Below are positions 58,289 through 64,000 of a stretch of DNA of 64,000 nt, one piece after another. The DNA comes from Candidatus Saccharimonadota bacterium. Its GTDB lineage: Bacteria; Patescibacteriota; Saccharimonadia; Saccharimonadales; UBA4665. The translations under genes were made by a program, and so were the position numbers. The stretch's first letter is position 1, and each line of letters begins with the position of its first letter. Location of the stretch: NCBI GenBank assembly GCA_028286345.1, contig JAQBRT010000001.1, forward strand, positions 248,001 to 312,000, read 5' to 3'. The notes beneath the pieces were generated by a model that searched no databases, had not been told where the DNA came from, and saw only the letters and a list, made by a program, of their open reading frames with translations.

Positions 58289-58591
58289 ATGGAGTTACTT
58301 AAAACACTGTGGGCACAGGTACAAGGTGACCCGGTTTTCATGAGGCGGGTCAACGGCTGGTTCACGATCTTTTGGATCGTAATGATTCCTTTGTCCTTTT
58401 CACTACATTGGCTGAGCAGCGTGACTTTCGTCTCGGCCCTGTCGCTTTGGGCGCTAGTCTCAGGCCACTGGTCGGCATGGCAGGCCGCACGAGTCGAAGT
58501 TAACCAAGAAGCCGAAGCCAAGAAACGGCTCAAAGAAGACATCCCCAAGGAAACAGCTAAAGAAGTTACCAAAAAAATGCGCAAGCGCTAG
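58289..58591 (+). CDS. Small membrane protein (100 aa) of unknown function
   Basis: Start ATG 58289 has AAGGAG upstream; the frame open further 5' has no start signal. Two membrane helices lie at about residues 22-38 and 44-60, followed by a highly charged C-terminal helix (EAEAKKRLKEDIPKETAKEVTKKMRKR). The promoter box TACACT (58256-58261) has TTAC exactly 22 nt upstream, again a right half-site without the left half. It overlaps the convergent gene by 4 nt. Confidence 0.72.
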   Translation: MELLKTLWAQVQGDPVFMRRVNGWFTIFWIVMIPLSFSLHWLSSVTFVSALSLWALVSGHWSAWQAARVEVNQEAEAKKRLKEDIPKETAKEVTKKMRKR

Positions 58592-59175
58592 TTTTTGGTA
58601 ATCTTCATTTTATATATCAGCCAGGCGGCAAAGCTAAGGCCAAATAAACCAGCACACACGCCAATACCACGAACCGTATTACCAATTAACGTATCCAGTC
58701 CAAGGATATGCAGCCGTCCAAACACAAAATGCCAATCATGAGTCGCAGTGTCACTACCTGAGAGGGCGCCTCCCAGGCTAACAAGGTTGAGTTTTTGCGC
58801 CCGGGCATCAGCCATGTAAATTCCGGCGCTTTGGCAAGCTAACATTAGCCACAAAGAACAGATCATACTGGCAAAATAGCCGCGCGTTTTAAATGCACCA
58901 AAAACCAGCAGGCTTCCCAGCAGTATTTCTGATAAGGACCCGGCCGAAGCTGTAATAACCGCTGGCAAAAAGGCTGTTACTGTATGCGCCATTTCATGAA
59001 GAAAGAAATCGAACGATTGCGCCGGCATGATGAGCAGCGACGACTGCTTATTGGGGTTGAATTGCAAGATTTCAAAGAACAGGTACAGGCCAACAAACCA
59101 TCCGGGTACATACCAATACCAGGTTTTGTTCTGTACGTATTTGCCTATGTCACTTTTTATTTTGGCGATCGTCAT
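58588..59175 (-). CDS. Multi-pass membrane protein with HExxH motif
   Basis: The 195-aa protein has about five hydrophobic segments. HEMAH sits at residues about 60-64 within SFDFFLHEMAHTVTAFLP, at the edge of a membrane segment, and a later HDWHFVFGRLHILGLD (about 146-161) offers Asp and His as further metal ligands. This is the layout of a membrane-embedded zinc metallopeptidase, but it does not have the NPDG-type motif of M50. Protease activity is inference. Confidence 0.65.
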   Translation of the reverse strand: MTIAKIKSDIGKYVQNKTWYWYVPGWFVGLYLFFEILQFNPNKQSSLLIMPAQSFDFFLHEMAHTVTAFLPAVITASAGSLSEILLGSLLVFGAFKTRGYFASMICSLWLMLACQSAGIYMADARAQKLNLVSLGGALSGSDTATHDWHFVFGRLHILGLDTLIGNTVRGIGVCAGLFGLSFAAWLIYKMKITKN

Positions 59176-59191
59176 CTAGCCCTATCATAAC

Positions 59192-59213
59192 AAAAAGACT
59201 TCCGGAGAAGCCT
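59192..59213 (-). terminator. Terminator upstream of the HExxH gene
   Basis: On the minus strand AGGCTTC, loop TCCG, GAAGTCT and TTTTG form a short stem with a T run. It lies 17 nt upstream of the start at 59175, so it ends a transcript from the region above, for which no ORF of note is seen. Confidence 0.6.
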
Positions 59214-59345
59214 TTAAATGAGTTTTCTGTAGGTGCACCGCGGATACTACCGCAACTAATGTTAATCAAAATATATCTCTATTTTGCATCTCGGCCCAAT
59301 GCCCGAAGGCTTCTATGAAAAATTCAGAAAGATTCAGTAAGTGAA
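59192..59345 (-). ncRNA. Candidate small RNA
   Basis: A -10-like CATAAT at about 59350 on the minus strand and the terminator at 59192-59213 frame about 150 nt without a plausible protein (the only ATG frame gives 7 codons). The sequence has a GC-rich stem (GCGG/CCGC near 59240-59258). Evidence is the promoter-terminator frame only. Confidence 0.25.
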
Positions 59346-59366
59346 TTATTATGCTAAAGTATTTTT

Positions 59367-59768
59367 ATGACTAAGGTATCTCCAAAAAAATGGTATATAC
59401 CTTTCGCGATTATTGTCGTACTGCTTCTAGGGGGAGTTACGGTGTATGCGTTCAATAATGACACTTCAACTTCGGTCAATTCTTCTTCACCGGTAGCGTC
59501 TCCTGCCCATCCAGAAAAGCCAATCACAGTAGATGGTACAGTGGAATGTCTGACACCGAACAGTACCACTAGTACACAAGCAAGCTCTTGTGCCATAGGC
59601 CTGAAAGGAGATGACGGTAAAAACTATGCAATAACCGCAACTGACCCTACCACAACAGGGAGCCTGCCGACCGGAACACACGTACAAGTAACTGGCATGG
59701 TGAAGCAACAAACAACCCAGTATGACATCTCGGGCATTATCCAAGTCAGTTCTGTTAAGCGCCTGTAA
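59367..59768 (+). CDS. Membrane-anchored small extracytoplasmic protein (OB-like)
   Basis: The 133-aa protein has an N-terminal anchor (PFAIIVVLLLGGVTVYAF), a Ser/Pro linker and a beta-rich domain with two Cys (VECLTPN, SSCAIGLKGDDGKNYAITATDP, TGTHVQVTGMVKQQTTQYDISGIIQVSSVKRL) that looks like an OB-fold. TAAAGT lies 6 nt before the ATG (leaderless). Function unknown. Confidence 0.75.
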   Translation: MTKVSPKKWYIPFAIIVVLLLGGVTVYAFNNDTSTSVNSSSPVASPAHPEKPITVDGTVECLTPNSTTSTQASSCAIGLKGDDGKNYAITATDPTTTGSLPTGTHVQVTGMVKQQTTQYDISGIIQVSSVKRL

Positions 59769-59790
59769 CTATTTGCCCACATCTAAACAA

Positions 59791-59818
59791 AAAAGACCCC
59801 TCAATTGAGGGGTCTTTA
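59791..59818. terminator. Bidirectional terminator before tRNA-Lys(CUU)
   Basis: AAAGACCCCTC, AATT loop and GAGGGGTCTTT form a perfect stem. The longer T run is on the minus strand (tRNA-Lys side), but it can serve the plus-strand gene too. Confidence 0.92.
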
Positions 59819-59832
59819 ATAATTCTTGTGCT

Positions 59833-59909
59833 TGGAGGGCCAGGAGGGACTCGAACCCTCGACACCCTGCTTAAGAGGCAGGTGCTCTAACCGGCTGAGC
59901 TACTGGCCC
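59833..59909 (-). tRNA. tRNA-Lys (anticodon CUU)
   Basis: Acceptor GGGCCAG/CTGGCCC, anticodon stem CCTGC/GCAGG with loop CTCTTAA (CTT), T arm GAGGG/CCCTC, discriminator U and encoded CCA (59833-59835). Confidence 0.96.
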
Positions 59910-59995
59910 GGGCTATCATGCAAAAAGCAAAACAACAGAGGCTAGTCTAGCATTTTCTGCGTTATTTTTCAATACTCAGCCGGTAGTAGAACAAT

Positions 59996-60091
59996 TTACC
60001 AAAAAAGCTGGTTGTCGGCGTCGAGTGCGTCTCGTACCTGACGGCGGTCTTTACGGTGCTCGCGAAAATTGTCCAAATTAAATATTGCCAT
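59996..60091 (-). CDS. Tiny basic protein (31 aa)
   Basis: The minus strand encodes MAIFNLDNFREHRKDRRQVR and DALDADNQLFW with GGGAG 8 nt before the ATG. The charged helix with an aromatic end looks like a real small protein; codon use is normal. Its promoter, TATGCT at 60116-60121, carries the GTAA-N6-GTAC version of the regulon element at the same 22-nt spacing. Confidence 0.7.
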   Translation of the reverse strand: MAIFNLDNFREHRKDRRQVRDALDADNQLFW

Positions 60092-60115
60092 ACAAACTAC
60101 TCCCTTTACCGTATA

Positions 60116-60157
60116 AGCATACAAAGTTGTAGATTATGACGCTGTACGGAATTTTAC
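60116..60157 (-). promoter_or_regulatory. Palindrome-activated promoter of the 31-aa gene
   Basis: On the minus strand GTAAAATTCCGTACAG (GTAA at 60154-60157, GTAC at 60144-60147) is followed after 22 nt by TATGCT. One base of the right half differs from TTAC. Confidence 0.6.
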
Positions 60158-60182
60158 GCTGTTTTCAGGTAAAATAGATGAG

Positions 60183-61001
60183 ATGAAAGTATTAAACGGC
60201 AAAGAACTCGCTGAGTTTATCAAAGAACGGCAGGCGCGCCAGGTACGTGGCTTGCGCCAGGCTTCGGGTATTGCTCCTAAGCTGGCCATTGTCGTAACAA
60301 TAGATAACCATATAATTGACGTCTACATACGGCTCAAAAAGCAGTACGGCGCAGACATTTTGATTGATGTGGATGTGTACCGTGTCTCGCAAGCCGAAGT
60401 ACCTGATTTGCTTAACAAGTTAAGTGATGACGACACAGTTCACGGGGTTATTGTGCAACTGCCATTACAAGATCCAAGCAAAACGGACGAAATTGTAAAC
60501 ATGGTTTCTGCCAAAAAAGATGTTGATGCGCTTGGTTTAGCACCAGATTTTGACCCAGCCACACCAATGGCCATCATGTGGCTGCTTTCTGGCTATAATG
60601 TGGACCTTCGCGGTAAGCGCGTACTGCTTGTTGGCCGCGGTAAGCTGGTTGGTGCGCCATTAGAGCGGATGCTCAAAGCCTCAGATGTGGATGTGCACGT
60701 AGCTGACCGCAAGACTGAGAACCTGGCCCAAGAGACCTTGGAGGCTGACATTATTATTACTGCTACCGGTAGCCCAGCAATTTTATACCCAGACATGATT
60801 AAAAATGGCGCCGTAGTAGTTGATGCCGGCGTGGCCAGCGAAGACGGCAAAACCGTTGGCGACGTTGCCTCAGAAGTCTACGACCGCGATGACCTCACAA
60901 TTACCCCTGTAAAAGGCGGCGTTGGACCATTAACGGTCTGCGCATTGTTTGATAACGTTATCCGGGCTGCCCGCCGGGTTGCCGACGCGCAAGAGGCTTA
61001 G
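60183..61001 (+). CDS. folD: Bifunctional methylenetetrahydrofolate dehydrogenase/cyclohydrolase
   Basis: The 272-aa FolD has the N-terminal catalytic part with VYIRLKKQYGADILIDVDVYR (the Lys of the Y-x3-K motif is kept), DTVHGVIVQLPLQDPSKTDEIVNMVSAKKDVDAL, and the NADP-binding half VLLVGRGKLVGAPLERMLKASDVDVHVADRKT and PVKGGVGPLTVCALFDNVIRAA. It links methylene-, methenyl- and formyl-tetrahydrofolate. VGRGKLVG replaces the usual VGRSxxVG; TAAAAT lies 7 nt before the ATG (leaderless). Confidence 0.95.
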   Translation: MKVLNGKELAEFIKERQARQVRGLRQASGIAPKLAIVVTIDNHIIDVYIRLKKQYGADILIDVDVYRVSQAEVPDLLNKLSDDDTVHGVIVQLPLQDPSKTDEIVNMVSAKKDVDALGLAPDFDPATPMAIMWLLSGYNVDLRGKRVLLVGRGKLVGAPLERMLKASDVDVHVADRKTENLAQETLEADIIITATGSPAILYPDMIKNGAVVVDAGVASEDGKTVGDVASEVYDRDDLTITPVKGGVGPLTVCALFDNVIRAARRVADAQEA

Positions 61002-62278
61002 CGGAGCTCTTGTTCTAGGAGAGTAAATATCTCGGGTGGCATGCTGTGCTCACTCCAGGCACGGAAATCGTAGCTTTCCGGAATATCGAAATTATAGCGG
61101 GAAAGCTCAGGATATTTTTGTTGCGCTAAACGCATTGCTGCCCGAGCTTCTTTAATCTCGCCAACGCAATCAAAGGGCTTGTCGCCCTCAATGCCAAGAA
61201 GCTGCTTGTATGTCTGTTGAAGTGTGGGATCTAGAAGGAGGTTTTTGCCGCCCCACAATTGTTCGAGATCAGCTTGCTCAATAAAAGGGGTGAGTATTAA
61301 GAATACGAAGGCGCATTTTGCACACTCACCGCACCAAAACATATGGTTTTGGTCGTGGGTAAACGCCCGGTTACAGGAGCTAAAGACGGTTTTATATTTT
61401 TCGTAGCCATTTTGGGCAAATAGTTCGGCAATGTGCAGCTCACTAAAGGGCCTCAATAAGGAGTAATAACGAAGGCTGCTGCCAAATAAACGGCTGAGGC
61501 AGGCTTGGAAATCAATTTCATATTCCAATGATTTTGAATACTGGTGGTTAATGGATTGACCTTGGTATTCCATGGTCGGTTCGCTGGCGGAGCTTTCATT
61601 GGAGACAATTGCGTCGCGTTTACCACTCAATATCGACACTATGCTACCCACGGCCGAGAAAATGGCAGAGATAGGCACGTGTCCGTTCAAAGCGCCTTGT
61701 TTGTTGAGGCTTGCAATTTGCGGGTCCCAAGTACGACCAACCCATAGGTGGTGCGTGCCCAGAACAGAAATTAAAGGTTCAAGTTGCGAGCGGTGATTTA
61801 GGCTCCAGGTGGTGATGACCGTCGTAGCCTTAAGTAGCTCTGCGGAGAGTAAGGAATCCTTACCGCCGCCTATACCAACGAGCAAGCCCTCGCTATTAGT
61901 TGCTACAGGAGCCAAGGCCTCCGTATTGATTGGAAAATCAATCGGAGTTTGTACATCTAGCTGGTTAACTACAAAAAACTCGCCTAGACCTTTTTGGTAG
62001 GTTTTTGTAAGAAAGGCGGCCAATGGGGTATCAATCTGGCCAGTCTCTACAACAATTTCAGGGGCCAGGTACATTTTGTAGTAAGAAACGCCAGCAATAA
62101 AAAACAAAAGTTGGAGGGCACGGTCGAGGGCTTGAGGGTCATAATCCACAAAAGGGAAGTCAAAATGGTAGGTTTCGGTAAAATTCAGGGCTTCGTCATA
62201 ACCGTAGTTAAAGCTTAATAACCCCGTTGCGGGATCAAAATCATACTGCTTGAAGCGAAAAGTAGCGTAATCACTCAT
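60998..62278 (-). CDS. murL: UDP-MurNAc-L-Ala-L-Glu epimerase (MurL)
   Basis: The 426-aa protein has a PP-loop-like ATP site (LLVGIGGGKDSLLSAELLK) and the MurL end motif SSCNRAFTHDQNHMFWCGECAKCAFVFLILTPFIEQADLEQLWGG. MurL epimerises the terminal L-Glu of UDP-MurNAc-L-Ala-L-Glu to D-Glu with ATP, as shown in Xanthomonas. It overlaps the MurD-like gene upstream by 4 nt (ATGA), the known murD2-murL pair. This offers a MurI-independent route to D-Glu. Confidence 0.85.
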   Translation of the reverse strand: MSDYATFRFKQYDFDPATGLLSFNYGYDEALNFTETYHFDFPFVDYDPQALDRALQLLFFIAGVSYYKMYLAPEIVVETGQIDTPLAAFLTKTYQKGLGEFFVVNQLDVQTPIDFPINTEALAPVATNSEGLLVGIGGGKDSLLSAELLKATTVITTWSLNHRSQLEPLISVLGTHHLWVGRTWDPQIASLNKQGALNGHVPISAIFSAVGSIVSILSGKRDAIVSNESSASEPTMEYQGQSINHQYSKSLEYEIDFQACLSRLFGSSLRYYSLLRPFSELHIAELFAQNGYEKYKTVFSSCNRAFTHDQNHMFWCGECAKCAFVFLILTPFIEQADLEQLWGGKNLLLDPTLQQTYKQLLGIEGDKPFDCVGEIKEARAAMRLAQQKYPELSRYNFDIPESYDFRAWSEHSMPPEIFTLLEQELR

Positions 62279-63579
62279 AGCGCTAGCACCGCTGCCTTAA
62301 ACTGGACTCCGCGGTCTTCAAAGTTTTTAAACATATCAAAACTAGCAAAACCCGGGGAAAGCAGTATGGCGTCGCCATCGGCCGCCAGACTTTTAGCTTT
62401 GGCCACCACTTCTGGCATCGTTTTAAGATCAGTGGCATCCACAAAGTTACTGTAGCCCTGCGTATTTAATGCTTCAATCAAGCGGATGCCGCTGGCACCA
62501 ATTATCATCAGTGTTTTGATGCTGTTGGCATTAGTTTTTAAGAACTCCATAAAGTGATCGAGTGGCAGCATGCGGTCATAGCCGCCCACAACTACTACCT
62601 TGGGCAGACTGATGGAGGCTATAGCCGCTTCTGTGGAATGTAACCCTGATGAAAAAGAGTCATTATAGTAGCTCACTCCACCAAGCTCACGTACCAACTC
62701 CAAGCGGTGCTCTAAACCGGCAAATGTGGTCAAAACTGACCGCAATGCAGCCACATCCTGTGTGACCTGCCAGGCGGCCGTTACGGCAGCGCAGGCGTTC
62801 TGCCAGTTGTGCTCACCGAGCAGTTTGAGTTCATCGGTTTGGCAAATAACCTGGTCATCAATGGTAATGGCGCCGTTTTCTACAACTGCGCCCGGCTTTT
62901 CGTAGAAAGGAATCTGGACGCCCATGCTGGCATCGGCAATACTTACCGAGTTTTCATTCTTAGCGTAATAAATCGCCAGGTCTTCGTCGTCTTGGTGCAT
63001 AAACAGTTGCTGCTTGGCGGCAATGTATTCTTCAAAATCTTCATGCCAGTCCAGGTGTTCTGGTACTACCATCAGGCAAACAGCGATATGCGGCGAGCTT
63101 TTAAGGTCAATTAATTGGAAGCTTGAAAGCTCTAAAATGACCCAATCATCTTCTTGGATGTCGTTTTTGAGCAATTCTAGTGCCGGAACGCCAATATTGC
63201 CTCCAAGGTGGACAATTTTGCCGGCTTGGCCGAGCATGTTGGCAATCAGTGTGGCGGTCGTGCCCTTACCCTTGGTGCCGGTCACGCCAATGATGTTTTT
63301 TGTGGGGCAAACTTTCAGGAATTCATTGGTGTTGCTGGTAACGAGGTCTAAAACACCCGGTCCGGCCGCCTCAACCAGCTTGCTGGGGTGCACAAACGGC
63401 GAGCGCACTATTACATCAAAATCATTGAGGTTATTTAAGTAGCTTTCACCAAACTGTGTAGCAACTCCCTCGGGGGCGCTGACCTCATTTTGGTCGCAAA
63501 TGGTAATCTCATTGTCCTTTGACCAGTAGTCGTAAGCAGCCTGGCCCTCGAGGCCGTAGCCGATAATTGCGATCTTCAT
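62275..63579 (-). CDS. murD2: MurD2-type UDP-MurNAc-L-alanine--L-glutamate ligase
   Basis: The 434-aa Mur ligase has NIIGVTGTKGKGTTATLIANMLGQAGK (ATP site), LELSSFQLIDLKSSPHIAVCLMVVPEHLDWH (MurD-type LSSFQL and the HLDWH metal site), YNDSFSSGLHSTEAAIAS and SPGFASFDMFKNFEDRG. General features are MurD-like. Because murL is fused to it by a 4-nt overlap, I read it as MurD2, which adds L-Glu rather than D-Glu; the specificity itself is inference from context. TAAACT lies 6 nt before the ATG. Confidence 0.85.
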   Translation of the reverse strand: MKIAIIGYGLEGQAAYDYWSKDNEITICDQNEVSAPEGVATQFGESYLNNLNDFDVIVRSPFVHPSKLVEAAGPGVLDLVTSNTNEFLKVCPTKNIIGVTGTKGKGTTATLIANMLGQAGKIVHLGGNIGVPALELLKNDIQEDDWVILELSSFQLIDLKSSPHIAVCLMVVPEHLDWHEDFEEYIAAKQQLFMHQDDEDLAIYYAKNENSVSIADASMGVQIPFYEKPGAVVENGAITIDDQVICQTDELKLLGEHNWQNACAAVTAAWQVTQDVAALRSVLTTFAGLEHRLELVRELGGVSYYNDSFSSGLHSTEAAIASISLPKVVVVGGYDRMLPLDHFMEFLKTNANSIKTLMIIGASGIRLIEALNTQGYSNFVDATDLKTMPEVVAKAKSLAADGDAILLSPGFASFDMFKNFEDRGVQFKAAVLAL

Positions 63580-63588
63580 ATGTATAGT

Positions 63589-63960
63589 TTAAGCAGCAAG
63601 TTGCTTTTTGACCAGGTCAGCCACCTGGCGCGGAGTCATATCAGCTTTCAGGATTACGGCGCTCACCCCAAGGTCTTTGACCTTTTGAGGGATTTCTTGC
63701 TCGCCCATATTGGTCAGGATGATAACTTTCATATTCTTGCCCCAAGTGGTGGCGCGTAGCTTCTCGAGCATCTGGTCACCGGTCATTTCTGGCATCATTA
63801 GGTCGAGTAGAATGATGTCTGGTTTGAGTTTTTCGGTCAGTTCGAGGCCGAGTAGGCCGTTCTCGGCAGTTTCGACGTTAAAACCTTCCGCCTCAAACTT
63901 AAAGCGATACATCTGTGAGATGGCCTGGTCATCCTCGATAATTGCGATATTTGTTGGCAT
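63589..63960 (-). CDS. Single-domain response regulator (CheY-like)
   Basis: Start ATG 63960 lies 7 nt after TATAAT (63968-63973), giving 123 aa. Receiver motifs are IAIIEDDQAISQMYRFKFE (acid pocket), IILLDLMMPEMTGDQML (phospho-Asp), IILTNMG (Thr/Ser switch) and VILKADMTP (Lys). No output domain is attached. No histidine kinase is adjacent. It may regulate pilus motility or an unlinked kinase pathway; that is open. Confidence 0.9.
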   Translation of the reverse strand: MPTNIAIIEDDQAISQMYRFKFEAEGFNVETAENGLLGLELTEKLKPDIILLDLMMPEMTGDQMLEKLRATTWGKNMKVIILTNMGEQEIPQKVKDLGVSAVILKADMTPRQVADLVKKQLAA

Positions 63961-64000
63961 TACCGTCATTATACCTGTAAACGCCCTCTATAAAACCCTT

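Noticed and set aside
1-64000. Recoding of TGA as glycine (Gracilibacteria/SR1 code)
   Set aside because: Many genes end with TGA in ATGA overlaps (for example the IMPase-ruvC and murD2-murL junctions), so TGA is a stop.
1-64000. CRISPR arrays, transposases, integrases or prophage genes
   Set aside because: No regularly spaced repeats and no recognisable mobile-element proteins were found in either strand.

Overview
The window reads as a chromosomal segment of a Candidatus Saccharibacteria (TM7) / Patescibacteria-type genome. The basis is the gene repertoire and style, not a marker-gene search: genes are short and densely packed, and biosynthesis is sparse. A full type IV pilus set lies near comEC. 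Cell-wall genes include MurA, MurB and a MurD2-MurL pair, and small secreted or membrane proteins abound. Many genes begin 6-8 nt after a TATAAT-like -10 box, i.e. they look leaderless. TGA is used as a stop (ATGA overlaps), so the Gracilibacteria/SR1 recoding is not in use. Eight single tRNA genes, all with encoded CCA, are scattered through the window. No rRNA, CRISPR array, transposase or prophage was seen.

Layout. 1-3.7 kb: a partial hypothetical, a RimK ligase/retropepsin-like pair, a membrane protein, a GNAT enzyme, a leader-like ORF and an Asp/Glu racemase. 3.9-11.7 kb: comEC, yebC, an IMPase-like gene, ruvC, ruvA, ruvB, an aldo/keto reductase, a CDP-alcohol phosphatidyltransferase-like protein and a bPH2 membrane protein. 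11.7-21.7 kb (minus strand): a type IV pilus region in two transcription blocks (prepilin-pilB-pilC; then pilA; then three minor prepilins and pilM-N-O-P-like). 21.9-30.2 kb: recA, a YdjM-like gene, recX, a PRC-barrel protein, a lamin-tail surface protein, tsaE, a short tsaB, rny and ymdB. 30.4-37.5 kb: an RND transporter, a dolichol/phytol-kinase-like protein, a metal P-type ATPase, a quinone oxidoreductase and a DUF998 protein. 37.6-60.1 kb: an accessory-looking region with stress-type small proteins, an HTH-MurA fusion, glyA, murB, a NUDIX enzyme, dUTPase, a secreted GH25-like protein, a decayed DHFR-family gene, folC-folA and a DnaQ/GIY-YIG fusion. 60.2-64 kb: folD, murL, murD2 and a response regulator.

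Most notable observation: five promoters between 38.5 and 60.2 kb carry an imperfect palindrome, GTAA-N6-TTAC (one with GTAC on the right), always exactly 22 nt upstream of the -10 hexamer. The palindrome is therefore centred near -41.5, the usual place of a class II activator. It precedes a YggT membrane operon, a 170-aa protein, a 78-aa protein and two tiny ORFs of 28 and 31 aa. Three more promoters (a 30-aa ORF upstream of GlsB/YeaQ, a KGG protein, a 100-aa membrane protein) keep only the right half at the same spacing. I read this as a candidate undescribed stress-type regulon. Other points: an 8-bp palindrome acts as the shared -10 of two divergent leaderless genes at 8.0 kb; a minor pilin carries a lectin-like domain split by a second beta-sandwich; and several tiny Shine-Dalgarno-bearing ORFs are easily missed by gene callers.

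How the genes work together: RecA/RecX, RuvABC, ComEC and the pilus would support DNA uptake and recombination. FolC, FolA, FolD and GlyA form a one-carbon/folate salvage set. MurA, MurB, MurD2 and MurL show peptidoglycan precursor synthesis in which D-Glu is probably made by epimerising the UDP-MurNAc-dipeptide. Pili, the lectin-like pilin and secreted proteins fit an epibiont that attaches to another bacterium; this last point is inference from what is known of Saccharibacteria.
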